Part shown: in pieces, positions 1 through 10,924 of the stretch
How the letters are laid out: the number at the start of each line of letters is the position of its first letter
Position numbering within the stretch: position 1 is the first letter of the stretch
From: Cryptomeria japonica
Taxonomy: Eukaryota; Streptophyta; Pinopsida; Cupressales; Cupressaceae
Assembly: GCF_030272615.1 (NCBI RefSeq)
Contig: NC_081411.1
Location: 187,901,949 to 187,965,948 of the forward strand
Direction: 5' to 3'
Length of the DNA stretch: 64,000 bases
Made by a program: the position numbers and the translations under genes
The notes under the pieces: generated by a model
Seen by the model: the letters and a program-made list of their open reading frames with translations, nothing else
Told to the model about the DNA's origin: nothing
Database searches by the model: none

Positions 1-3000
1 TCTTCTTTTATGGAAAGAGTAAATGAAATTGTTTTGGGTATTAAATGTTGTGGAGGAACCTTAAGTGAAGATGAAATTGTTTCAAAAGTTTAAGAGGATT
101 GCCACCGGCATATAAAATGAAAGTTACTGCTATAAATGAGTTGAGAACAATGCCTAATACATCAGTAACTAGGTATACATTGATTGGAAAACTTTCATCT
201 TTTGAAATTGAGGAATTTGGTCTTGTTGCTACTATAAAGACGGAATTAGCTTTTAAGGTATCAACATCATTTGCACCATCTTTTGACAAAGCTGATTGGA
301 AAGCCTTCTATGCAAAAGAACTTGAGGAAAGCAGGAGAGAAAATGAAGAACTTGAAGAACTTGAAGCACTATTTGTAAGGAAAATGCCTAAAGGTCCAGT
401 TGGAAGTACGTATGAAGGAAAAACACCCTTTAAATGTTTTAACTATAATAAGATTCATCATATGGCTTCGAGATGCCTTGATAGACATGCTAGAATAAGA
501 GAAGAAGCTAGAAGAACATGCAAGCCTACACCTGAATATCAGAGATATAAATTTAAGAAAAATAAAGATAAATCTTGTTATCTCACTAATGAAGGAGTCA
601 CTGATGATTCTGATGAGGATCCGATAGACAATGGATGGGTTTTTGTTGCTATAATAGAAGATCAACCGACACCTACTGTACAACCGGTAGAGCAGGCCTT
701 GGCAGCTAAAGTTGAAGTTAAGGATGAATGGATCATTGATTCAGGATGTTCACATCACATGACTAGTGATAAAGGTAAATTCTTTAACTTTCAAGAATAT
801 AATGGAGGTCTTGTAAGAATTGGAGATGACAAAGCTTGTTTAATCAAAGGAAAGGGTACAATATCTCTTGATGGAAAGCATAATACTGAAAATGTTTACT
901 ATCTAGAAGGTTTAAAGCATAATATTTTGACTGTTGGTCAATTAGTTGAAAAAAGATTTCAGTTACAATTCACGAATAGTAAATCTAAAATTATGAACAA
1001 AACTAGTTTGGAAATTGCAACTGGTAATAAAAGTAGAGGTAATATCTTTCATTTGAATAACAATGAAAAGACATGCTTGATTGCACATATTGATGAAAGT
1101 TGGCTATGGCATAAGAGACTCTGTCATGTAAATTTTGATTGCAAAGTAAAAAGCAATACTACTAAGACAATTAGAGATTTAGCTAAGATTGTCAAACCTC
1201 ACAATCTGGTATGTAAGGAATGTCAATTTGGAAAACAAGTTAGAGAATCTTTTAAAAGTATTCTAGAAAAATCAAATAATACTATTGACCTAATTCATAC
1301 TAATCTATGTGGTCCAACTAGAACTAAAAGCTTACAATGTGATAGATATTTCATGCTAATCATTGATGGTTGTTCTAAAATGTGTTGGGTTACTTTTCTC
1401 AGAGAAAAATCAAAAGTACTTGGAAAGTTCAAACTATTTAAAGCAATGGTAGAGAATGAAACCGATAAGAAAATCAAATGTTTGAGATCAAATCAAGGAG
1501 GAGAATTCACATCTAAGGAATTTAATACATTCTGTGAAGTGATCAGAATTAGAAGATAGTTATCAACACCTCGAACACCATAGTAGAATGGAGTTATAAA
1601 AAAGAAAAATAGAACTATCTTGGATGTAGCCAGATGTATGTTATCTGAAGAAAATCTACCACATGTATATTGGAGAGAGGTAGTAAGTACAATGGTCTAC
1701 ACATTCAACAAAGTTCACATCAAAGGAGAAACTGGTAAGACCCGTCATGAACTATGGTTTGGTATTACTCCTACTCTTAAATACTTCAAAATATTTTGAA
1801 GTAAATGCTATATTAGAAGAGATGATTATATTGGAAAATTTGATCCTAGAAGTGATGAAGGAATATTTCTTGGTTATTCATCTAAAAGCAAGGCATATAG
1901 ATGTTTTAACAAGAGATTGCAGAAAATTGTTGAGAGTACAAATGTGAAGATTGATGAACAATTTAGACGAACTTCAAGGTATATAGACTCTAAACTGACA
2001 AAAGAGATACTAATAAATGAACCTACATTGAATCCACTGGTATATAATGAAGATCCAGTTACATTGGTATCATCTGAAAATTACATTGTAACTGAGGAAC
2101 AACAGCAAACGAAGACACCCCAGTATGTAAGATTGAATCACTTTGAAGATCAGATGATTGGAAACAAGTATAAGGGAGTTATGATAAGAAGAAGCCTGGA
2201 AAATGAAGAGGTATGTCTTATTTTTCAAATAGAACCATCATCAATTAATGAGGCATGTGAAGATAAACACTGGAATAAAGCTATGGAAGAGGAACTAGAA
2301 CAAATTGAGAAAAATAACACATGGACATTAGTTCCCCGGCCTAAAGACCAAAATGTGACTAGAACAAAATGGGTATTCACAAACAAACTTAATGAAGATG
2401 GTACGGTAATAAAAAATAAAGAAAGACTAGTGTGTAATGGATACTCTCAAAAATAAGGAATTGATTATAATGAAACCTTTGCACCGGTAGCTAGAATTGA
2501 GGCAGTCAGATTATTCTTGGCTTTTGTAGCACACATTAACTACAAAGTATATCAAATAGATATTAAATGTACATTTTTGAATTGAGATCTTGAAGAAGAA
2601 GTTTACATTAAGGAACCTGATGGATTTCCTTTGATAGATAACAAATATATGGTTTGCAGGTTAAGAAAAGCTTTGTATGGGTTGAAGCAAGCTCCAAGAG
2701 CTTGGTATGCAAGATTGGATAAGTATCTTTTGAAGATTAGATTTTCTAAAGGTAATGCTAACATAAACTTATACTATAAAGTGACTAATGATGACATCTT
2801 GGTTATCAAACTTTTTGTTGATGATATAATCTTTGGAGGAGAAGATGGATTATGTAAAGATTTTTCTATTGAAATGCAACAAGAATTTGAAATGTCTATG
2901 ATTGGAGAGATAAAATTCTTTTTAGGATTGCAGATTTCATAGACTGATAAAGGTATATTCTTAAGTCAATCCAAATACTTGAAAGAGTTACTAAAGAAAT

Positions 3001-3766
3001 TTGGGATGGAGAACTCTAAACCGGTAAGCACACCTATGACTACAAATGACAAATTATCACTAATGGATGAATCTACACTTGTTAATCTGACCAGGTACAA
3101 GTCTATGATAGGAGGCCTACTGTATTTGACACAAACAAGACCTGATATTATGAATGAAGTATGTATTGTTACAATATTTTAGAGTAATCCTACAGAAAAT
3201 CATGAATCAGCCATAAAAAGGATTTTCCAGTACTTACAAGGAACTACAAATCTTGGTTTATGGTATCACGGAGATGAAAAATTTGAATTATGTGCATACA
3301 CATATGCAAATTGGGCAGGAGATGTAGATGATATAAAAAGAACCACTGGTGGAGCATTTTTCTTGGAAGTAGATTAATTTCTTGGTTGAGTGAGAAACAA
3401 AGTTGTACATTCTTATCAATAGCAGAATCAAAATATTTTGCAGCAGCAACTAACTATACATAGGTATTATAGCTTAAGCAAATGTTGAAGGATATAATGG
3501 TAAAATCAAAGGAACCTATAACTATCTATTGTGATAACACTACAACAATTGATATATCAAAGAATCTGGGATTACATTCTAAAACCAAACATGTTTCTAT
3601 CAAACTGAATTTTCTGAAAGAGAATGTTGAAGGAAAAAAAGTAAAACTGGTTTATGTGAATACTAAATAGCAGATTAAAGATATTTTCACTAAACTTCAG
3701 CCTAAAGAGACCTTTGAATATCTTAGAGATCAGCTTGGGGTTATACGCCAACTGGTAGAGACTTAG
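1..3766 (+). pseudogene. Element A gag-pol polyprotein remnant (gag, PR, IN, RT, RNase H)
   Basis: This is a decayed Ty1/copia polyprotein for capsid, protease, integrase, reverse transcriptase and RNase H. The CCHC knuckle lies at 435-476, but its second cysteine is tyrosine (CFNYNK). The protease motif WIIDSGCSHH starts near 729. The pre-integrase histidine/cysteine region (LWHKRLCH) is near 1100, and integrase runs about 1285-1900. RT runs about 2265-2960 with [14 protein letters not shown] and FVDDII. RNase H runs about 3220-3766 and ends with TAG 3764-3766. Breaks: a one-base gag frameshift near 91, TAG 1557-1559, a double TAG 1581-1586, TAA 2454-2456, TGA near 2584, TAG 2940-2942 and a frame break near 3365. 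It cannot make a full protein. Assignment to the Sirevirus lineage rests on the 3' region with repeated polypurine tracts and on general RT/RNase H resemblance. Confidence 0.9.
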
Positions 3767-3931
3767 ATAGTTGATGTTTGTCATCAACTGACAGAATTAA
3801 TTGAGAAATATTTTACTCTGGCTTTGATGAGTAGAGCTACTTCTCAAGGGGATTAGTTGGCATACTGAATTGGTTGGTATTTTGTATTTGAACTTAGATT
3901 TTGTATTGGCTTTGGAATTTGATGTCAAAGG

Positions 3932-4361
3932 TGTTGAAATGTGGTGACTAATCAACAAAATACTATATAGTCAGCACGTATTCTCATCGTGGTCTGGGGC
4001 TGGACTGGGCCACGAGCAGGGGTTCGGGGGTGGCAGGCCCCGAGAAATTTTTTTTTGCTGTTTTTCGTTGATAAAAACTAACATTGTAATAAAACCTTAA
4101 AAAGGCTGACTTTGTTTGTTGCCCTAAAAATGCATGTTATAAGCGGCTAGGATGCTTAAGGCATTGCAAGGTTGATGTACTATTTTTGCTGGATAATACG
4201 AAAGATTGGACGGCTGTGTATGGTAGACGTAACCCATTCTGGGTAAACCATGTTAAATCTCTGTGTTATCTGTGTCCTATTTTATTTCTTTATCTTTTGT
4301 ATTTAAATTTGCATATAATTGTTAGTTCATATTTGCTTCGGATCTGCTTGAAACCCTAACA
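3932..4361 (+). repeat. Element B 5' LTR
   Basis: The 430 bp repeat begins TGTTGAAATG and ends CCCTAACA. It is preceded by the duplicated AAAGG and followed directly by the primer-binding site. It contains a GC-rich stretch at about 3990-4042 (GGGGTTCGGGGGTGGCAG) and then a T run. It pairs with 8486-8948. Confidence 0.93.
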
Positions 4362-4378
4362 ATTGGTATCAGAGTGAG
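4362..4378 (+). other. Element B primer-binding site (initiator tRNA-Met)
   Basis: TGGTATCAGAG begins at 4364, two bases after the LTR end. It is the usual plant copia site complementary to the 3' end of initiator tRNA-Met. Confidence 0.85.
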
Positions 4379-4421
4379 GTTTTCTATAAATTGGTAGGAC
4401 TTTCAGATTTCAGTGGGAGCA

Positions 4422-7400
4422 ATGGAGGATTCCAAATTCAAGGGCAAAAAGTTTAATGACCAGAATTATCAGTTATGGAAAATGCAGATGGAGGATTACC
4501 TGTATCAAAAGGATTTGTGGTGGCCATTGGAAGGAAAGGCAAAGAAACCGACCACAATATCAGATGAAGAGTGAGACATTTTATATAGAAAGGTACTAGG
4601 ATCCATTCGATTGTGCCTTGCATCGTCTATAGCATTCAATATAACAGAAGAAAAAATGACTGTAGATTTGATGGCAACATTGGCTAAGTTGTATGAGAAA
4701 CCCTCGGCCTCGAATAAGGTATTTCTTATGAAGTGTTTGTTTAATTTGAAAATGAGTGAGGGAGGATCTGTAGCAAAGCACTTAAAATGAATTTAATACA
4801 ATTACTAGTCAATTGTCTTCGGTAAAAATTACCTTTGTAGAAGAGGTTAGGGATCTCTTGATTTTATGTTCTTTGCCAGAAAGCTGGAATAGCTTGGTTA
4901 TGGCTATAAGTAACTCTGTCTCTGGTAAAAATACTTTGGTATTTGATGATATTATTGGTGTTATCCTAAGTGAGAAAATGTGAAGGAAAAGCACAGGTGA
5001 GACTCCAACATCATCGGGTAGTGTTTTGAATGTGGAGAACAGAGAAAGATCAAAGGAAAGAGGAAAAGGCTCTGGGAATGAGAAGTCACAAGGGAAGTCA
5101 AAGAAAGGATGCTCTCAATCTAGAGGAAAGAAAGATTGCTAGTATTGTAGAAAGCCTGGTCATCTAAAGAAAGACTGTTGGTCTCAGAAAAACAAAGAAG
5201 GAGACAAAAATGAAAATGACAGTAAGGAAGCTAATATTGCAAGTAATACTTTACAAGATGCTTTAATCTTATGTTTGGATAATGTTAATGATTCATGGGT
5301 AATAGATTCTAGGGCTTCATTTCATGCTACACCCCATAGAAAATATTTTCTAGATTATGTAAAAGGTGATTTTGGACAGGTATATTTGGGTGATGATGAG
5401 CCCTGTCAAATTGTTGGAAAAGGAAAGATAAACATCAAGTTGCAGAATGGTAATGACTAGTTTCTGCAAGAGGTAAGACATGTTTCTAATTTAAGAAGAA
5501 ATTTAATTTCTATAGGGCAACTAGGTAGTGAAGGCTGCATAGCTACCTTCTCAGACAATATGTGGAAGGTCACTAAAGGATCATTAGTAGTAGCTAAAGG
5601 TGTGAAAGTAGGCACATTATATCTGTGTACTGGTAACACTTACTCTACCTTAGCTGCTACAGATAAAGTTACTACAGGAACAACAACAATAAATGTTGCA
5701 AGAATAGATTCAATAATATGGCACCATAGGCTTGGGCACATGAGTGAGAAAGGGATGAAAATCCTTCACTCCAAAAATCTATTGCCAGGACTAAAGAAGA
5801 TTGATTTAGAGTTCTGTGAAAACTGTGTTTATGGTAAACAAAAAAGAGTCAGATTTCTCAAGGTTGGGAAAGAGAAGAAGAGTGAGAAGTTAGAGCTTGT
5901 ACATTCAGATGTATGGGGACCGGCTCAGGTATCATCTCTTAGTGGCTCTTGTTATTATGTTATTTTTATTGATGACTCAACCAAAAAAACATGGGTATAT
6001 TTCCTAAAACAAAAATTAGATGTTTTTGAAACTTTTAAGAAATGGAAAGCTTTGGTTGAGAATGAGACAGGAAAAAAGTTGAAGTGTCTCAGATCGGATA
6101 ATGGAGGTGAGTATTGCACCAAAACATTTGAAGATTACTGTTCCTTAAATGGGATTTGAAAGCAGAAGACAGTTCCAAGAACTCCACAGGAAAATGGTGT
6201 GTCAGAGAGAATGAATAAGACTATCATGGAACATGCGAGGAGCATGAGATTGCATGTTGGATTGCCCTTACATTTTTGGGCAGATGCTGTACATACTGCT
6301 GTCTATTTGATAAATAGAGGACCTTCAACCCCTTTGGATGGTGGTATTCCAGAGGAGGCATGGATTGGTAAAAAGGTAAATTATTCTTTTTTAAAAACTT
6401 TTGGTTGCGAAGCTTTTGTCCATGTTGATAAAGAAAACAGAACCAAGTTTGATGCTAAATCTCATAAATGCACCTTCATTGGATATGGGATAGATGAATA
6501 TGGCTATCAGTTATGGGATTTTGAAAATAAGAAAATAATTAGAAGTAGAGATGTTATATTTAATGAGAAGGTTATGTATAAAGAACAGATGCAGGAAAAG
6601 AAGCATGAACAAGACAAACAAGAATATGTGGTGTTGGATGAGATTCCTGAAAATGAAATGCCACAGGTACCTGATGCTCAACAACAACAGATTGTCCCAC
6701 AAACTCTTGCAAGTGTTAGACGTTCTACAAGGACAAGTAGACCCCCTGAAATATTTTCTCCTTCTTTGTATTCTATTTTATTAATGGATTCTGGTGAACC
6801 AGAAGAATATGAAGAAGCAATGCAGGTAGATGCCAAACAACAGTGGGAGCTAGGCATGAAAGAGGAGATGGACTCCTTGATGAAAAATAAGACTTGAGAC
6901 TTAGTCCCTTTACCTACAGAAAAACAAGCCTTGCCTAACAAATGGGTTTATCAGCTGAAGGAGGAGGAAGGAGGTCAGAAAAGATATAAGGCCAGACTTG
7001 TGGTAAAAGGTTTTGCACAGAAAAAGGGTATAGATTATGATGAAATATTTTCTCCGGTTGTAAAAATGACTTCAATTAGAACCGTACTTAGTCTTGTGGT
7101 TGTAGATGATTTACATCTTGAACAATTAGATGTCAAAACAACTTTTCTCCATGGAGATTTGGAGGAGGAAATTTACATGTTGCAACCATAGGGATATGAG
7201 GTCAAAGGTAAGGAGAACTTGGTGTGCAGGTTGAAGAAAAGTCTGTATGGCCTAAAGCAAGCACCCCGACAATGGTATTTAAAATTTGATAGTTTCATGG
7301 CTGAACACGGTTATCATAGATGTCATTCTGATCATTGTGTATATTTTAAGAGATTTGATAATGGCAGTTATATTATCCTGTTGCTTTGTGTTGATGACAT

Positions 7401-8349
7401 GCTTGTTGCTGGGTCTAACATGCAACATATAAATGATCTTAAATAGAAATTAGTCAGGTCATTTGCTATGAAGGATTTGGGTGCAGCTAAGCAAATTCTC
7501 GGTATGAGGATTACACGGGATAGGAAAAATAGAACCTTGAATTTGTCCCAAAGTGAGTATATAAAGAAGGTGTTGAAAAGATTTAACATGCAAGATGCAA
7601 AAGCAGTTAGTACACCTTTGGTTAGTCATTTCAAATTGACTAAGGAGATGTGCCCAAAGGCACAAGAAGAGGTTAATAAAATGTCTAACATCCCATATTC
7701 ATTAGCTGTTGGCAGTCTGATGTATACAATGGTATGCACAAGGCCAGATATTGCACATGCAGTGGGAGTTGTGAGCAGGTTTATGAATAATCCAGATATG
7801 GAACATTGGAATGCTGTGAAATGGATTCTTCGGTATTTGAAAGGAACTACTATGAAGGCATTATGTTTCAAAGGATCTAATGCTACTCTGAGTGGATTTG
7901 TTGATTCTGATCTGGTGAGTGATATTGATTCACGGAGGAGTACTATAGGGTATGTTTTTACTATAGGGGGAACTGCAGTCAGTTGGATTTCATGGCTGCA
8001 AAAGGTTGTTGCACTTTCAACCACTGAAGCTGAGTATGTTGTTGCTACAGAAGCCAACAAGGAGATGATTTGGTTGCAATGTTTTATGAAGGAATTGGGT
8101 CAGACACAAGAGGATAGCCCATTGTATACTGATAGCTAGAGTGCCATTCATCTTGCAAAGAACTCTGCTTTTCATTCAAGGACAAAGCACATTCAGCTCA
8201 GGTACCACTTCATCCAGACTATTTTGGAGGAGGGTCAGTTACGGCTTGAGAAGATTCACACAAGTGAGAATCCTGCCGATATGTTCACAAAGGCAGTTCC
8301 ACAGGAGAAGTTGATTTCTTCATCAGTTTTTGTTGGTCTTCTTGATTGA
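4422..8349 (+). pseudogene. Element B gag-pol polyprotein (Tork/Tnt1 type), disrupted
   Basis: The start is ATG 4422 in the context GGGAGCAATGG, 60 bp after the 5' LTR; the first residues are MEDSKFKGKKFN. A one-base insertion near 4785-4790 shifts the frame. From there a single frame runs to TGA 8347-8349. The knuckle (CRKPGHLKKDC) at about 5136-5180 is cut by a TAG in the position of an aromatic residue. The protease motif is WVIDSRASFH, with the expected DSG glycine changed to arginine (near 5296). Pre-integrase is near 5720, and integrase (HSDVWGP, RSDNGGEY) runs about 5890-6480. RT runs about 6850-7530 ([17 protein letters not shown]), and RNase H about 7850-8330. In-frame stops fall near 4572, 4984, 5139, 5458, 6157, 6895, 7189, 7444 and 8137; many are TGG, CAG or CGA codons changed by a transition. 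It is not functional as read. Confidence 0.92.
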
Positions 8350-8425
8350 TAATTGTGGAATTTATACCAATCAAGTCTTAGTGTTTAATCCAGCAGATGT
8401 TGCATGTACAGTGGTGTCGTGTAGT

Positions 8426-8489
8426 ATCAGTCTCCAAGTGGGAGATTGTTCAGTGTGGAGCATGATCAGTCTCCAAGTGGGAGATTGTT
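8426..8489 (+). repeat. Duplicated polypurine-tract region of element B
   Basis: A 25 bp block containing AAGTGGGAGATTGTT occurs at 8426-8450 and again at 8465-8489, offset by 39 bp. The second copy abuts the 3' LTR start and is the working polypurine tract. The first copy includes the TGTT that would mark an LTR start but is followed by unrelated sequence. Confidence 0.85.
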
Positions 8490-8948
8490 GAAATGTGGCG
8501 ACTGATAAGCAAAGTATTGTACACTCAGCATGTATCCTCGTTGAGGTCCGGGGCTGGGCTAGGCCCCGGGTAGGGGTTCGGGGGTGGCAGCCCCTGAGAA
8601 AAGCGGGGGTTTAGGGGCAGCAGCCCTCAAGAAATTTTTTTTTGCCATTTTTCGTTGATGAAAACCAACATTGTAATAAAACCCTAAAAAGGTTGACTTT
8701 GTTTGTTGCCCTAGAAATGCATGTTATAAGCAGCTGGGATGCTTAAGGCACTGTAAGGTTGATGTACTGTTTTTGCTGGATAATAAGAAAGATTGGATGG
8801 CTGTGTATGGTGGATGTAACCCATTCTGGGTGAACCATGTTAAATCTCTGTGTTATCTGTGTCTTGTTTTATTTCTTTATCTTTTGTATTTAAATCTGCA
8901 TATAATTGTTAGTTCATATTTGCTTCGGATCTGCTTGAAACCTTAACA
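8486..8948 (+). repeat. Element B 3' LTR
   Basis: The 463 bp repeat begins TGTTGAAATG and ends CCTTAACA, followed by the duplicated AAAGG. Compared with the 5' LTR it carries an extra GC-rich stretch near 8598-8632 and scattered substitutions. Confidence 0.93.
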
Positions 8949-8996
8949 AAAGGGGGAGAGATTGATAGAGAAAAACACAAGGAAAACACATGTTAC

Positions 8997-10555
8997 TGTT
9001 AGTTAGATGAGAGCGGGGGTGAATCAGATAAACTCACAATACAAAATATTCATCAAATTTAACCTTGGTAGAACTTACTTGATATACAAATATGACTGTA
9101 AATCATTAAAACTCATAAACTGATAAACTTGAAACATCAAAACATATTTAACACCAAATTTAACGTGGAAACCCAAATAGGGAAAAACCAATGTGGGATT
9201 TTGGACCCACAAAGAAACTATACTCTTCTAGAGTATGCTCAGTTAAAAGCCAATCCTATTAAAGATTACATAAACACATTGCTAGATGTGACCCGGTCAA
9301 GGGATTTCCCTCAGATTTATCAGAATCTTGCACTTTGTTAGAAGTGACCTTGTCAAAGGATTTCAAACACTCATTTAGAATGTTACCTTGCTAGAGGATT
9401 TACAAATAAGACTGTTAGGTTCACTCGGTTAAGAGATTTCCCATCACTTACAAAAATAAATAACAGTAATAAAATATATCTGCAACTTCACATCTGAAAT
9501 GTTAATGTAGATTCTATGTGCTCAAAATAATCTTTTCATAAGACTTATCTTCCTCCTTGCTGGGCTTCTCAATCTGTTCTTCAATCAGATCTTCAATCTT
9601 TTGTACTCGGTAATCACCTCTGCAGTATCACTGTTCTTCTATTTTCCCACATACATTGTTCATCAACTTTTCCTTATTTATAAGTAATTCCTAACCACTT
9701 AATCTCCTTAATCACATTTCCCATGATTAATCTTATCCATCAGATCTTCAAACTTGAGTAGGTTCATTGAATCCTTCAAACTATAAAACATTTTACCTTG
9801 CCTTAAAACTTCTATTCCTTCCTTGGTACTTGTGCTCGGTTATGACTGTTCAATCTATGTTGTAGATCTAACTCTTGAATTTTCATTGTCATTGATCCTT
9901 AACAAACTTCTTACATGATATTCCAATCTTCTATAAATCTCCATCTTATTGGCATCCTTCATTTAATAATGTATTTATTCATCCAATGCATTATGTTACT
10001 GCTCGGTTAATACTCAGTAAATACTGAACTTTACTCGGTAGACATTCTATGTTCATCTCGGTTACTGTCTCCATAGCTTTTCTTGCTGATGACACTCGGT
10101 AACTTCTTTCTTCTTTAACCAACACTGATAACCTTGGTGTTCACTGACTATCTCCTTGCTCAGTAAAATAGAATAGTATCAAACCTTTACTCATTTTGTT
10201 GCATGAAATCTTTTCTCCTTCTTATTCAGTCTCTGAATACACATATATAGGATATCAAAACAATCAAAATATCACAATCTCATCACTATCTAACTCGGTA
10301 ATAGTTTCCCATTGAATAACTTATTACTCCCCTTTATTTTCACATTCTTTCTGTGTCACATACCGACATCTTTATACTCATCAAAACATACTCTTTAAGA
10401 TATGGCAACATCATACTGAATCAGAAAATCAATTGCTTGACATCAATGACAAAATAATATTATTAAGATAGTAATCATTCTTTATCAATTATATGATCAA
10501 TCTCCAAGAACTTTCTCAATATCATCATACCAACAAACTTAATATAATGCCAACA
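8997..10555 (-). repeat. Element C 3' LTR (left copy)
   Basis: The 1559 bp repeat is complete. It contains eight CTCGGT motifs between about 9423 and 10298, the block ACGTGGAAACCC..GGGAAAAACC near 9163, and a G-tract near 9013-9018 just inside the end. The text at 10270-10290 is the unoccupied version of the D insertion site. Confidence 0.92.
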
Positions 10556-10924
10556 ATCTCCCCCTTTGGCATTGATGGCAATACCAACTTGATTTATTCC
10601 AATTGATTTAGACTACTGTTATTCTTTTCCTATTATCCTTGAGCTGTAAACTTCTCCTGTAATCTTCTCCCCCTATCATTAGTCTTCTCCCCCTTTGACA
10701 ATAATGCCAAAAGTAAAATTGATTCATGATTACTTCCCCTATGAAGTAATTTCCTTGCTGTTAAAACATATACAAATGTATCATCTTAGTCTTGGTTAGA
10801 GCAAGTTGTCTTCATTCACTATTTCTGGCGCAACTTTAGACAACCTTCTAAAGTGTGTAAATCGGCATCAACTCACAAATAGTATTTTGTAGAGTCATAG
10901 AATTGATTCTTTCACCGAACTCTA
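10556..10924 (-). promoter_or_regulatory. Element C 3' untranslated region with several polypurine-tract-like motifs
   Basis: No gene is seen here. The complement of AAAGGGGGAGAT with GCCATCAATG in front lies at 10556-10580 against the LTR. More CTCCCCCT blocks occur near 10668 and 10683, with a weaker one near 10735. Repeated tracts of this kind between RNase H and the 3' LTR are a known Sirevirus trait. Confidence 0.7.

Larger units (their letters stand above)
3932..8948 (+). mobile_element. Element B: complete Tork/Tnt1-type Ty1/copia retrotransposon nested in A
   Basis: Both LTRs begin TGTTGAAATG and end in ..TAACA. The flanking 5 bp AAAGG is duplicated at 3927-3931 and 8949-8953. Removing B and one AAAGG restores the text seen uninterrupted in element G near 32628. 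Order is 5' LTR, tRNA-Met type primer site, gag-pol, polypurine tract, 3' LTR. The polyprotein motifs (HHRLGHMSEKG, FIDDS, LCVDDML) are of the Tnt1/Tork kind rather than that of the surrounding family. LTR lengths differ (430 and 463 bp), mainly because of a GC-rich insertion of about 33 bp in the 3' LTR near 8598-8632. Confidence 0.93.
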
